Below are positions 25,124 to 33,255 of a DNA stretch of 64,000 nucleotides, piece after piece. The notes under the pieces were generated by a model. That model had not been told where the DNA came from and ran no database searches. It saw nothing but the letters and a program-made list of their open reading frames with translations. The DNA lies in contig JAGAMD010000006.1 in NCBI GenBank assembly GCA_017624905.1, positions 1 through 64,000 on the forward strand, written 5' to 3'. This stretch comes from Clostridia bacterium (GTDB lineage: Bacteria > Bacillota > Clostridia > Oscillospirales > CAG-272). The first letter of the stretch is position 1. Every line of letters begins with the position of its first letter. A program made the translations under genes and the position numbers.

Positions 25124-26417
25124 ATATTTCACCATATAAATACTCACCATCGGTATGAGTTAAATTTACATTTACTAGTTTACCACTAAGTGAATGGTCG
25201 CATTTTGCCTTAACCTCAATAAAGTTAGGTGTATGACCTAAGACATATTCACCGTCAAAGGATTCAAATAGAACGGTAACCTCGCTGTTCTTTGATAAAA
25301 ATTCGTTAAGTAGCTCAGCTTTGATTTCCTTTTGCATAGCCTCAAGCCTATGTAAACGTGCTTTTTTTGTTTCCTCAGGCACTTGGTTAGCCATTGTCGC
25401 AGCAGGAGTACCATCCCGCTTAGAGTATGGGAAAATGTGCAGATGCAAAAACCGTTGTTCTTTTAAAAACTCATAGGTTGCCTCGAAATCCTCATCGCTT
25501 TCATTTGGAAAACCAACAATAATATCGGCAGATAGCATAAGGTCATTATATGCGGATTTTAGATACGTCAAGCGTTCTTTTGCCTTTTCGGCAGTATATT
25601 TCCTTCGCATTTCGTTAAGTGTTTTTGTACAGCCACTCTGCATGGAAATGTGAAAATGTGGCATTACCTTGTTAAGAGCCTTTATCGTATCAACAAACTC
25701 CTTGTCAACATTAAACGGGTCAAGTGAGCCAAGACGTATTCTTTCAATGCCATCTATTTTGTTCACCTCATAAAGCAGCTTACCAAGATTGTAGCCATTT
25801 TTAAAATCCTTACCATAGGATGCTGTTTCAATACCGGTCAAAACCACCTCACAAGTCCCCTCACTAGCGATGTTTTTCACCTCGCTGATAACATTTTCAG
25901 GCGGATTTGAGCGAACACTGCCTCTTGCATAAGGAATAATACAGTAAGCACATTTTGAGTCGCATCCGTCTTCGATTTTAACAAACGCACGTGTGCGAGT
26001 GAGTGGAGCACCAACATACATAGTGTCAAATACACCGTTGTATATATCAAAGCCACAAGGCAAGGCATTTTTCTCGTTATATAAATCAAGTGCAATCTTT
26101 GCAATTTTTGATTTTTCATTGTTGCCAATAACAATGCTAACACCGTTGATTTTTTCAGCCTGTTCACGACTTATCTGTGAAAAGCATCCGGTAACTATTA
26201 TAACGGCATTTGGATTTTGCTTTACACATTTTCTTATAAACTGTCTTGACTTACGGTCGCTCTCGGAGGTAACAGAGCAGGTGTTGATTATGTATATATC
26301 GCATTTTTCGTGAGCATCACAAATAGCAACGCCATTTTTAGATAGCTCTCTTATTATAAAATCGCTCTCGTATTGATTTACACGACAGCCAAGCGTTAAA
26401 ACACAAGCTTTAATCAT
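25122..26417 (-). CDS. mtaB: tRNA t6A37 methylthiotransferase MtaB
   Basis: The 431-residue radical-SAM enzyme inserts a methylthio group at C2 of t6A37 in ANN-decoding tRNAs. It has an N-terminal UPF0004 domain with three cluster cysteines (LGCRVNQYE, INTCSVT, VTGCFSQ), the radical-SAM motif CDSKCAYCIIPYARG, and a C-terminal TRAM domain. The start at 26417 has AAAGGAGGT 4 bases upstream; an in-frame extension to 26513 only reads through the repeat element in the leader. tsaE and tsaB for t6A itself are at 37-38 kb. The 5' UTR of about 120 bases contains the repeat at 26436-26508. Confidence 0.93.
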   Translation of the reverse strand: MIKACVLTLGCRVNQYESDFIIRELSKNGVAICDAHEKCDIYIINTCSVTSESDRKSRQFIRKCVKQNPNAVIIVTGCFSQISREQAEKINGVSIVIGNNEKSKIAKIALDLYNEKNALPCGFDIYNGVFDTMYVGAPLTRTRAFVKIEDGCDSKCAYCIIPYARGSVRSNPPENVISEVKNIASEGTCEVVLTGIETASYGKDFKNGYNLGKLLYEVNKIDGIERIRLGSLDPFNVDKEFVDTIKALNKVMPHFHISMQSGCTKTLNEMRRKYTAEKAKERLTYLKSAYNDLMLSADIIVGFPNESDEDFEATYEFLKEQRFLHLHIFPYSKRDGTPAATMANQVPEETKKARLHRLEAMQKEIKAELLNEFLSKNSEVTVLFESFDGEYVLGHTPNFIEVKAKCDHSLSGKLVNVNLTHTDGEYLYGEI

Positions 26418-26435
26418 ATTTACCTCCTTTGTTTT

Positions 26436-26508
26436 GCCTCCTTCTAACGAGGCACCTTTATGGCGTGCCTTGGTAGAGGTGTCAGCGTTTGCTGACGGAG
26501 GGAGAGAT
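26436..26508. repeat. Multi-stem short repeat, copy C (in the mtaB leader)
   Basis: It starts GCCTCC and ends GGGAGAGAT. Pairing arms are CCTC with GAGG (outer), GAGGCACC with GGCGTGCCTT (inner), and GTCAGC-gttt-GCTGAC. It shares a central 26+ base stretch with copy D at 42838-42909, while the outer arms differ in a compensatory way. Lying between the mtaB promoter and its ribosome site, it would be transcribed as an RNA structure. Confidence 0.7.
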
Positions 26509-26546
26509 AACACATAGTTAAAATTCCCTCGCTTAACAATATAGAT

Positions 26547-26575
26547 ATTCTATCACACTTTCTTCAACATGTAAA
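26547..26575 (-). promoter_or_regulatory. Candidate promoter of mtaB
   Basis: On the minus strand TTTACA (26570-26575) and TAGAAT (26547-26552) are separated by 17 bases. Confidence 0.55.
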
Positions 26576-26594
26576 CAAAAATATTAAAATAACC

Positions 26595-26623
26595 TTGAAA
26601 AGCAAGACATTTACAATTATAAT
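26595..26623 (+). promoter_or_regulatory. Promoter of the RluA-type gene
   Basis: TTGAAA (26595-26600) and TATAAT (26618-26623) are separated by 17 bases. Confidence 0.7.
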
Positions 26624-26654
26624 ATAAGTAGAAATTTATACGATAGGACAAAAA

Positions 26655-27665
26655 ATGAGAGAATTTATAATAAACTCAAATGACGCAGGACAAAGGCTTG
26701 ACAAGTTTGTACAAAAAACCGTCAAGGGTATACCAACCTCACTGCTTTACAAATCTATCCGTCTGAAAAAGATTAAGGTTAATCGAAAAAGAGCAGAGCT
26801 GAATCAAATTCTAAATGAAGGCGATGTAGTTATTATGTTTCTTTCCGAGGATCTTTTTGGCGATAAAATCACAAAAAACGAGCTTTTGTCAGTAACACCA
26901 AAGCTAAATATCGTTTACGAGGATGAAAATATTCTTATTTGCGACAAAGCACCCGGTATGCTTGTACATACAGGTGATGGCGACGGCAAGGTTAGTGGCA
27001 CAGGCAACATAGAGGACAGAAACACGCTGATATATCATATTCAAGCGTATCTTGCCATCAAGGGCGAGTACGATCCGCAAAAGGAAAACTCATTTGCTCC
27101 GGCACTGTGCAACAGAATAGATAGAAACACAGGTGGAATGGTTATTTCTGCTAAAAATGCAACTGCCTTAAGATGTATAAATGAGAGAATAAAAAACAAT
27201 CAAATTTCAAAGCGTTATCTTTGTGTTGTGAATGACAAAACACCTAAAAAAACAGACACGTTAAGCGACTTTTTGATTAAAGATAGCAAAAACAACAGGG
27301 TTAAGGTTCTAAAAAGCAACACAAATGGAGCAAAGGAAATAATAACTAAATATAATTCCATTTTTTATGATCCCAAAAAGAACATTTCCTTGCTTGAAAT
27401 CGAGCTTGTAACAGGCAGAACACACCAAATAAGAGCCCATATGGCTTCTATTGGAAACTCGCTCCTCGGCGATGGCAAATATGGGACAGAATCACAGCTT
27501 GGAGATAGGAAATACAAGCATCAAGCACTCTATTCCTACAAGCTGACGTTTTTAGATGCAAAGGACGAGCTTTCTTACCTTAATGGTAAGACAATTACGG
27601 TTCAAAGCGACTCGGTTTATTTTTTAAGAGAGTTCGCAAAAAATGCGTATAATAAGTTATTTTGA
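26655..27665 (+). CDS. RluA-family pseudouridine synthase
   Basis: The 336-residue RNA-modifying enzyme has an N-terminal S4 RNA-binding domain (AGQRLDKFVQKTV...IRLKKIKVNRKRAELNQILNEGDVV, about residues 10-65) and the RluA catalytic domain. ALCNRIDRNTGGMVI carries the catalytic Asp, and LVTGRTHQIRAHMA is the conserved C-terminal motif. The S4 plus RluA layout resembles RluC/RluD, which modify 23S rRNA uridines, but the target site is not decidable. The upstream ribosome site is weak (ATAGGAC). It follows a clear promoter and sits alone. Confidence 0.9.
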   Translation: MREFIINSNDAGQRLDKFVQKTVKGIPTSLLYKSIRLKKIKVNRKRAELNQILNEGDVVIMFLSEDLFGDKITKNELLSVTPKLNIVYEDENILICDKAPGMLVHTGDGDGKVSGTGNIEDRNTLIYHIQAYLAIKGEYDPQKENSFAPALCNRIDRNTGGMVISAKNATALRCINERIKNNQISKRYLCVVNDKTPKKTDTLSDFLIKDSKNNRVKVLKSNTNGAKEIITKYNSIFYDPKKNISLLEIELVTGRTHQIRAHMASIGNSLLGDGKYGTESQLGDRKYKHQALYSYKLTFLDAKDELSYLNGKTITVQSDSVYFLREFAKNAYNKLF

Positions 27666-27695
27666 AAGTAATTCTTGAAAAAATATAAAAAAGTG

Positions 27696-27724
27696 TTGAC
27701 AATTTGCTTAAATTGTTATACAAT
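27696..27724 (+). promoter_or_regulatory. Promoter of the LCP-like gene
   Basis: TTGACA (27696-27701) and TACAAT (27719-27724) are separated by 17 bases. Confidence 0.75.
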
Positions 27725-27767
27725 TAACATATAAAAATAATTTGGTTCTTTGTAAGGAGGATTCCTA

Positions 27768-28889
27768 ATGAGTAAAATCAACGAAAGAAGAGAAAGAACA
27801 GCAAAGTCTGATATTGACAACAAGGCAGTATTGGCAGAGGCTTCAGCTACAAAGACAGAATTTCCATATAAGAAAATTCTAATTGCGGTTCTAGCTGTAG
27901 TTGCAGTTATTGCATGCGCTCTTCTCATTGTAAACGCAGTAGTAGACAGCTATGCTGCAAAATTCAACACAGGTACATCAATCCAAAATGCTACAGTTGA
28001 TACAACAAAAATCGGCGAAGATGAATTGCTTTATAAGAGCACAGAGGCTGAGCTTACAAAGTATGGCTTCCTAGTTAAAGCAGTTAACAAGACTTATGAA
28101 AACTATACTAAGCAAAACGCAAGCATCAAATCTGATGCAAATGTACTCAACTTCGTTGTTACAGTAAATGACAATGATGTTTATGCTGATATCAATCCTG
28201 ACAACAAGGTTGCAGCAGCAGTTCTTGTATCAATTAATAATGGCAAGATTACAATAGTAAGATTAAATACAGGTTCATTTGTTGCTATCCCTGGCTTGAG
28301 CGTTGGTCCTCTTTATGATGCATATCGCTTCGGTGGTGCAGCTCTTCTTGCTAAGGCAGTTCAAGAGAACTATGGTATTGCAATCAATGGTTATGTTGAC
28401 CTTACACTAGACGCATTTATGAAGGCAGCTCTTGAGGTTTGCGGCGAAAGCGGTATCCCAATGGCAGGTGTAAAGGAAGGCGAGGTTAACTACTATACAG
28501 ATGCTGACACACTCTTTAACTTCATAAAGACAAGTGCAGACAAGGATGCAAAGGTTCAAGAGGTTGTTAAGGCTGTTGCTTCAGGACTAGCAAGCAAAAA
28601 GGTATTCGAGCTAAGAGGAGTTGTTAAGGCTATCTCTTCAATCGAAAACGGTATGGTTGCCAGCGTTTCAAGAGATAACTTCGGCGATCTTATCAGCATG
28701 GGCACAGGTATGCTAAGCGGTGATTCATTCAAGGCAGAAAACAGTGTAATTACATTCGGCTTTGATGGTTCAAGTGCAGTTGACTATTATGGTGCATCAA
28801 AGGGCGAGTACTTCTTCTGCTCAACACTTGACAACTATGGTACAAGTGTAAAGGCTCTTCAAGATACACTTTACGGTACAGGTAAATAA
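27768..28889 (+). CDS. LytR-CpsA-Psr (LCP)-like membrane-anchored protein, active site divergent
   Basis: The 373-residue protein has a charged cytoplasmic N-terminus, one membrane helix (~37-62) and an extracellular LCP-like domain. The family landmark GPLYDAYRFGGAALLAKAV...GIAINGYVDLTLDAFMK is clear around residues 180-225. LCP enzymes transfer glycopolymers such as teichoic acids from lipid carriers to peptidoglycan. Here the usual (I/L)PRDT pyrophosphate-binding stretch reads RLNTGSF (about residues 163-170), so the conserved Arg-Asp seems lost and a second typical arginine region is weak. It may be a regulatory or inactive paralogue. AAGGAGGATT precedes the ATG and a strong terminator follows. 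Confidence 0.75.
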   Translation: MSKINERRERTAKSDIDNKAVLAEASATKTEFPYKKILIAVLAVVAVIACALLIVNAVVDSYAAKFNTGTSIQNATVDTTKIGEDELLYKSTEAELTKYGFLVKAVNKTYENYTKQNASIKSDANVLNFVVTVNDNDVYADINPDNKVAAAVLVSINNGKITIVRLNTGSFVAIPGLSVGPLYDAYRFGGAALLAKAVQENYGIAINGYVDLTLDAFMKAALEVCGESGIPMAGVKEGEVNYYTDADTLFNFIKTSADKDAKVQEVVKAVASGLASKKVFELRGVVKAISSIENGMVASVSRDNFGDLISMGTGMLSGDSFKAENSVITFGFDGSSAVDYYGASKGEYFFCSTLDNYGTSVKALQDTLYGTGK

Positions 28890-28898
28890 TTAAACAAT

Positions 28899-28926
28899 AA
28901 AAACCGACCAAACGGTCGGTTTTTTG
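28899..28926 (+). terminator. Intrinsic terminator of the LCP-like gene
   Basis: AAAACCGACC-aaac-GGTCGGTTTTTT, ten bases after the stop. Confidence 0.9.
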
Positions 28927-28972
28927 TTAAAGGAGATGTCACCCTATCAAAAAAAGAAAGTGACAATATAAT

Positions 28973-29953
28973 ATGAGCATAAAACAAGATATACTAAATT
29001 TATTAAACAAAAATGTAGGCAAAATAATATCCGGAGAAGAACTTGCAAAATGTCTTGGAGTTACAAGAAATACTGTTTGGAAAGCGATAAACACGTTGAA
29101 ATGCGATGGATATGATATTTCCTCACATAAAAATACGGGCTATATATTAAATGAAAAGGTAGATATTTTTAACGAGGACTCAATAAATAGCTATCTTAAA
29201 GAACCTCATAAGATTATAATTTACGATACAGCCACCTCGTCGAACACTCTTGCGAAGCAAATGTGCCAAAACGGAGAAAACGAGGGCACAGTCATTATTG
29301 TAAGGTCGCAAACAAACGGCAAGGGGAGAATGGGAAGAGCTTTTATTTCAAGTAGCGAAAACGGGCTCTATTTATCTATTGTATTAAGACCAAACATTCG
29401 GGCAAGTGATTCTCTTGGCATTACGGTTTTAGGTGCAGTCGCATTGGCAGAAGCGATATATAACACAAGCAATGTTCCGGCTACCATAAAATGGGTGAAT
29501 GACATATATATAAATGATAAAAAATGTGCCGGTATATTAACCGAGGCACAGCTGAATATTGAAAATGGTATGCTTGATTATGCTGTTATAGGTATGGGCA
29601 TAAATATTGCACCTCCAAAGGATGGGTTTGACAAGGAAATTGAAGATATAGCAACCTCTATTTTTGAAAAAACTGCACCCTGTGGCTACAAATCACGATT
29701 TTGTGCTGAAATAATCGATAGATTTTTCTATTACTATAATCAAATAGAAAACAAAGAATTATATATGCAAAAATATATAGAAAAATCGAATATAATAGGC
29801 AGTGAGGTCGATATGTACGTTGGTGATAAAATCACAAGAGGCATCGCAGTAGCAATAGACAAAAATGCCAACCTTATTGTCGAAACAGAAAACGGGAAAG
29901 TCGCATTTTCCTCGGGCGAGGCAAGGGTGCGTAAAAAGGGCAAATCTCTATGA
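28973..29953 (+). CDS. birA: Bifunctional biotin-protein ligase / biotin operon repressor
   Basis: BirA activates biotin and attaches it to carboxylases, and it represses biotin genes when biotin is plentiful. The 326-residue protein has an N-terminal winged helix (GEELAKCLGVTRNTVWKAINTLKCDGY, about residues 17-55), the ligase core with TSSNTLAK, NGKGRMGRAF and KWVNDIYIN, and a C-terminal SH3-like domain. No close ribosome site precedes the ATG; AAAGGAG at 28930 is 35 bases away, separated by a GTCAC...GTGAC stem that could bring it near. It overlaps bioY by 4 bases, a biotin salvage pair. Confidence 0.92.
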   Translation: MSIKQDILNLLNKNVGKIISGEELAKCLGVTRNTVWKAINTLKCDGYDISSHKNTGYILNEKVDIFNEDSINSYLKEPHKIIIYDTATSSNTLAKQMCQNGENEGTVIIVRSQTNGKGRMGRAFISSSENGLYLSIVLRPNIRASDSLGITVLGAVALAEAIYNTSNVPATIKWVNDIYINDKKCAGILTEAQLNIENGMLDYAVIGMGINIAPPKDGFDKEIEDIATSIFEKTAPCGYKSRFCAEIIDRFFYYYNQIENKELYMQKYIEKSNIIGSEVDMYVGDKITRGIAVAIDKNANLIVETENGKVAFSSGEARVRKKGKSL

Positions 29954-30468
29954 GAAGCACTCGTATAAGAAGCTTAACAGAGATAGCCTTGCTTGTATCA
30001 ATTTTGTGTGTCGGCTCACAGCTGTCTATACCAACAATATTTTCAGTGCCTATTACAATTCAAGTCTTGCTTGTCGGTATAATTGGCTATTTTCTGCCAC
30101 TTAAAAGAGCACTTATAGCTATAATCACGTATATAATAATTGGCGGTATTGGAGCTCCTGTTTTTGCTAATTTCGGTGGTGGCTTTGGCGTACTTTTAGG
30201 ATATACAGGTGGCTTTATTTTCGGCTTTATTCCTTTAGTTGTCTTCTGTTCGCTGAGCAAGGGTAAAATCAAAATTCTTTTTGGCATTTTAGGCGTAATT
30301 ATATGCCATTTGATTGGAATAATTCAGTATAGCATAGTCGCAAAGATACCATTTTTGACCTCGCTTGTAACAATGTCGCTACCATACATTTTAAAGGATA
30401 TTGCACTCACAATTTTGGCGTATTTGTTCGCTAAAATATTACAGAACAAACTAAAAAGACAGAGCTGA
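29950..30468 (+). CDS. bioY: Biotin ECF transporter S-component
   Basis: The 172-residue protein has six membrane helices and the BioY hallmarks: TEIALLVSILCVGSQLSIP, VPITIQVLLVGIIGYFLP, GGIGAPVFANFGGGFGVLLGYTGGFIFGF. It binds biotin and depends on an EcfAA'T module not present here. The ATG overlaps the birA stop (ATGA), so biotin uptake and use are made together. It ends in a hairpin shared with the convergent ung gene. Confidence 0.92.
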   Translation: MRSTRIRSLTEIALLVSILCVGSQLSIPTIFSVPITIQVLLVGIIGYFLPLKRALIAIITYIIIGGIGAPVFANFGGGFGVLLGYTGGFIFGFIPLVVFCSLSKGKIKILFGILGVIICHLIGIIQYSIVAKIPFLTSLVTMSLPYILKDIALTILAYLFAKILQNKLKRQS

Positions 30469-30482
30469 AAGCCCTGTCTTTT
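30454..30482. terminator. Bidirectional terminator between bioY and ung
   Basis: AAAAGACAG pairs with CTGTCTTTT. The hairpin overlaps the ends of both convergent genes. Confidence 0.75.
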
Positions 30483-31158
30483 AATTTTCATTTAGGCTAT
30501 TCCAATTTATACCTTCAATCCCGTTCTTGCAAAGAAACTCATTAGCTCGTGAAAAAGGACGTGAGCCGAAAAAGCCATTATAAGCTGAAAGTGGTGATGG
30601 GTGTGCTGATTCTATCACTAAATGGTGAGAATTTGTTATATATTTTTTCTTTGAACGTGCATTGCCACCCCACAAAATAAACACAATTGGCTCCTCTCGT
30701 CTGTTCAGCCTTTTGATTATCTCGTCGGTAAAAACAGACCATCCAATGCTTTGGTGACTGTTTGCTTGTCCCTCTCTTACGGTCAATGTTGCATTTAGCA
30801 GTAAAACGCCTTGTGTTGCCCAAGAGGTTAGCTCACCGTGGCTCGGCATTTCCATACCGATATCCGTCTTTAATTCCTTGTATATGTTTACAAGAGAAGG
30901 AGGAATTTTTATTCCTTTTTTAACTGAAAATGAAAGACCGTGTGCTTGTCCTATCTCGTGATAAGGGTCTTGACCTAAAATCACAACCTTTGTTCCACTA
31001 TAAGAGGTGTATTTAAGTGCATTAAAAATGTCGTACATAGATGGGAAAATTGTGCGTGAGGAATATTCACTTTTCAAAAAGCTGCGTATCTTTAAATAGT
31101 ATTCCTTTTTAAATTCATCCTCAAGAATTTCATCCCAATCGTTTCCAATATGAACCAT
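30481..31158 (-). CDS. ung: Uracil-DNA glycosylase (family 1)
   Basis: Ung removes uracil from DNA to begin base-excision repair. The 225-residue protein has GQDPYH at 62-67 with the catalytic Asp64, the LLNATLTV segment, LWGGNARSKK, and HPSPLSAY with the catalytic His. The start at 31158 has AAGGAGGGA upstream; a 20-residue extension to 31218 overlaps the divergent promoters and is rejected. The gene has its own promoter and is divergent from thuA. Confidence 0.95.
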   Translation of the reverse strand: MVHIGNDWDEILEDEFKKEYYLKIRSFLKSEYSSRTIFPSMYDIFNALKYTSYSGTKVVILGQDPYHEIGQAHGLSFSVKKGIKIPPSLVNIYKELKTDIGMEMPSHGELTSWATQGVLLLNATLTVREGQANSHQSIGWSVFTDEIIKRLNRREEPIVFILWGGNARSKKKYITNSHHLVIESAHPSPLSAYNGFFGSRPFSRANEFLCKNGIEGINWNSLNEN

Positions 31159-31177
31159 AATATCCCTCCTTGTGAAT

Positions 31178-31206
31178 ATAATACCATTTTTGTAAATACT
31201 TGTCAA
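31178..31206 (-). promoter_or_regulatory. Promoter of ung
   Basis: On the minus strand TTGACA (31201-31206) and TATTAT (31178-31183) are separated by 17 bases. Confidence 0.75.
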
Positions 31207-31224
31207 TAAAATTGACAAAGACTC

Positions 31225-31253
31225 TTGAAATATATATTCTTATATGGTATACT
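31225..31253 (+). promoter_or_regulatory. Promoter of thuA
   Basis: TTGAAA (31225-31230) and TATACT (31248-31253) are separated by 17 bases. It is divergent from the ung promoter, 18 bases away. Confidence 0.6.
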
Positions 31254-31304
31254 TTGCTTGTGAGTAAAGCTCACATAAGTATCTACTCAAGAGAGGAATT
31301 TAAA

Positions 31305-32045
31305 ATGATTAGAGTAACGGTTTGGAATGAATATTTCCACGAGCTAAAGGAAGAAAGCGTATCTAAGGTTTATCCAAAGGGTATTCATAGTGCAATAGCT
31401 GAATTCCTTGGAACAAATGAAGATATAGAGGTTACAACAGCAACACTACATAACGAAAACGGAGAGCTTAACGCTGATGCAGGTATTACTGACGAGCTTC
31501 TTGCTAACACAGATGTTATGCTATGGTGGGGACACGTAAGACACGGAGAGGTTCCTGACGAAATCGCTTTGAAGGTAAAAAATGCAGTTCTTGAGGGAAT
31601 GGGCATTATTTTCTTACATTCAGCACATCACTCAAAGCCATTCAAGCTACTTATGGGTACAACCTGTAACCTAGGTTGGCGTGAAAGCAACGATAAAGAA
31701 AGACTATGGATTATCGACCATAATCATCCGATTATGGCAGGTGTTGAGGGTAGATTCTTTGAGCTTGAGGCAGAGGAAACATATTCCGAGCCATTTGGTA
31801 TTCCTGATCCGGACAAGCTACTTCTTGTAGGCTGGTACAATGGTGGTGAGGTATTCCGTTCAGGTTGTATCTGGCACAGAGAAAACGGTAAGGTATTTTA
31901 TTTCCAACCGGGACACGAGACATTCCCAACCTTCTATAATCCAACAGTACAAAAGATTATCACAAACGCAGTAAAATGGGCTGCTCCTGTTTGCCCACGC
32001 ATTCCACTTGAATGTCCTTGGGTTGCAAGATTAGAGGAAAAATAA
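31305..32045 (+). CDS. ThuA-like domain protein (trehalose utilization family)
   Basis: The 246-residue protein has a glutamine-amidotransferase-like flavodoxin fold typical of ThuA: VTVWNEYFHE at the N-terminus, DVMLWWGHVRHGEV, GMGIIFLHSAHHSKPFKLLMG, and the GKVFYFQPGHETFPTFYN C-terminal motif. In rhizobia ThuA acts with ThuB, an oxidoreductase, in forming 3-keto sugars. Here the next gene, overlapping by one base (TAATG), is a Gfo/Idh/MocA oxidoreductase, so the same kind of pair is likely. GAGAGGAAT precedes the ATG. The actual substrate is not known. Confidence 0.85.
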   Translation: MIRVTVWNEYFHELKEESVSKVYPKGIHSAIAEFLGTNEDIEVTTATLHNENGELNADAGITDELLANTDVMLWWGHVRHGEVPDEIALKVKNAVLEGMGIIFLHSAHHSKPFKLLMGTTCNLGWRESNDKERLWIIDHNHPIMAGVEGRFFELEAEETYSEPFGIPDPDKLLLVGWYNGGEVFRSGCIWHRENGKVFYFQPGHETFPTFYNPTVQKIITNAVKWAAPVCPRIPLECPWVARLEEK

Positions 32046-33070
32046 TGGTTAAAATAGGTATAGTTGGCGCAGGTAAAATATGTCAAGGACCACATATGGG
32101 CGCCTATGATAAAATCGAAAATACAGAAATTGTAGCAATTTGCGATATTGATGAAAAAAAGCTTGAGGCTGTTAGTAAAAGATATCCAAAAGCAAGGCTT
32201 TACAAGGACTATAAGGAAATGATAGATACTGAGGAGCTTGATGCAGTTGATATTTGCACTCCAAATAACTATCACTCAATAGTTGCGATTTACGCACTTA
32301 ATAAAGGCATAAATGTTATTTGTGAAAAGCCTGATGCCATAAACGTAGAGGAAGCTGAAAAAATGAAAGCAGCTGCCGAGAAAAGTGGCAAAACCTTGAT
32401 GGTTATAAGAAACAATCGTTATCGTCCAAGCACCAAGTTTTTAAAGCAGTATATAGCTGAAGACAAAATGGGTGAAATCTATGCAGGTCGCTGTGGCTGG
32501 ATTAGACGCCGTGGTATTCCGGGCTGGGGCGGTTGGTTTACCGATAAAGCACAATCGGGCGGAGGTCCACTTATCGACCTTGGTGTGCATATAATCGACT
32601 TAGCTATGTATCTAATGGGCAATCCAAAGCCGGTTACCGTTAGTGGCTCAACATATTCAAAATTCCCTCACACCTCATACTCAAAAACAGATGTTGAGGA
32701 TCTTGCAATGGGCTTTATTCGTTTTGAAAATGGTGCTTGCTTACAAATTGAATTTTCTTGGGCATCAAACATAGAGTACGACCAAATGTTTGTCGAGCTA
32801 CGTGGCGAAAAATCCGGCTCACGTATGTCGGGAATTGATAAAAAATTCGATATTTTCACCGAGGAGTGTGGCACAAACGTAACAATTAAGCCTGCAGTCG
32901 ACGACTATAATTGCCCACCACACCACGAGATGAACATCCGTCATTTCATTGATGTAATTGAGGGCAAGGCTGAGCCGGACTTCACACCACAGCAAGGTGT
33001 AAATATGGTAAAAATCCTTGAGGCACTTTATAAGTCGGCAGAGTGCGGACACGAAATAGCACTAGATTAA
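32045..33070 (+). CDS. Gfo/Idh/MocA-family sugar oxidoreductase
   Basis: The 341-residue NAD(P)-dependent dehydrogenase begins with the Rossmann motif GIVGAGKICQGPH, followed by ICDIDEKKL, which ends the second strand with an acidic residue and so favours NAD(H). The family motif CEKP is near residue 97. GGGPLIDLGVHIIDLAMYLMG carries the conserved catalytic region with Asp and His. It is coupled to the ThuA-like gene by a TAATG overlap, and a terminator follows. The two probably act on the same sugar; which one is unknown. Confidence 0.9.
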   Translation: MVKIGIVGAGKICQGPHMGAYDKIENTEIVAICDIDEKKLEAVSKRYPKARLYKDYKEMIDTEELDAVDICTPNNYHSIVAIYALNKGINVICEKPDAINVEEAEKMKAAAEKSGKTLMVIRNNRYRPSTKFLKQYIAEDKMGEIYAGRCGWIRRRGIPGWGGWFTDKAQSGGGPLIDLGVHIIDLAMYLMGNPKPVTVSGSTYSKFPHTSYSKTDVEDLAMGFIRFENGACLQIEFSWASNIEYDQMFVELRGEKSGSRMSGIDKKFDIFTEECGTNVTIKPAVDDYNCPPHHEMNIRHFIDVIEGKAEPDFTPQQGVNMVKILEALYKSAECGHEIALD

Positions 33071-33101
33071 TTGAGTACTGCAACGATAAAAATTAAAATT
33101 G

Positions 33102-33137
33102 AAAAAGGGGCACATTTTTACTTGTGCTCCCTTTTTT
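33102..33137 (+). terminator. Intrinsic terminator of the thuA-oxidoreductase unit
   Basis: AAAAGGGGCACA pairs with TGTGCTCCCTTTT and T-run follows. Confidence 0.8.
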
Positions 33138-33192
33138 GTTACAACAAAAATTAAAAACAGGCATTGATTTTAGCCGTTGCTTTTATTTAATA

Positions 33193-33221
33193 TTGATTTT
33201 TATAAAATATAGTGTTAAAAT
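33193..33221 (+). promoter_or_regulatory. Promoter of coaW
   Basis: TTGATT (33193-33198) and TAAAAT (33216-33221) are separated by 17 bases. Confidence 0.6.
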
Positions 33222-33255
33222 AATATAGTAACGACCACGCATAAAGGAGAACACT

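Noticed and set aside
26418..26513. N-terminal extension of mtaB
   Set aside because: The extension is a translation of the repeat element in the leader; the ATG at 26417 has an ideal ribosome site and begins the conserved domain.
28899..28972. Classical BirA operator before birA-bioY
   Set aside because: No TTGTTAAC...GTTAACAA palindrome is present; only a partial TTGTTAA and a GTCAC/GTGAC stem.
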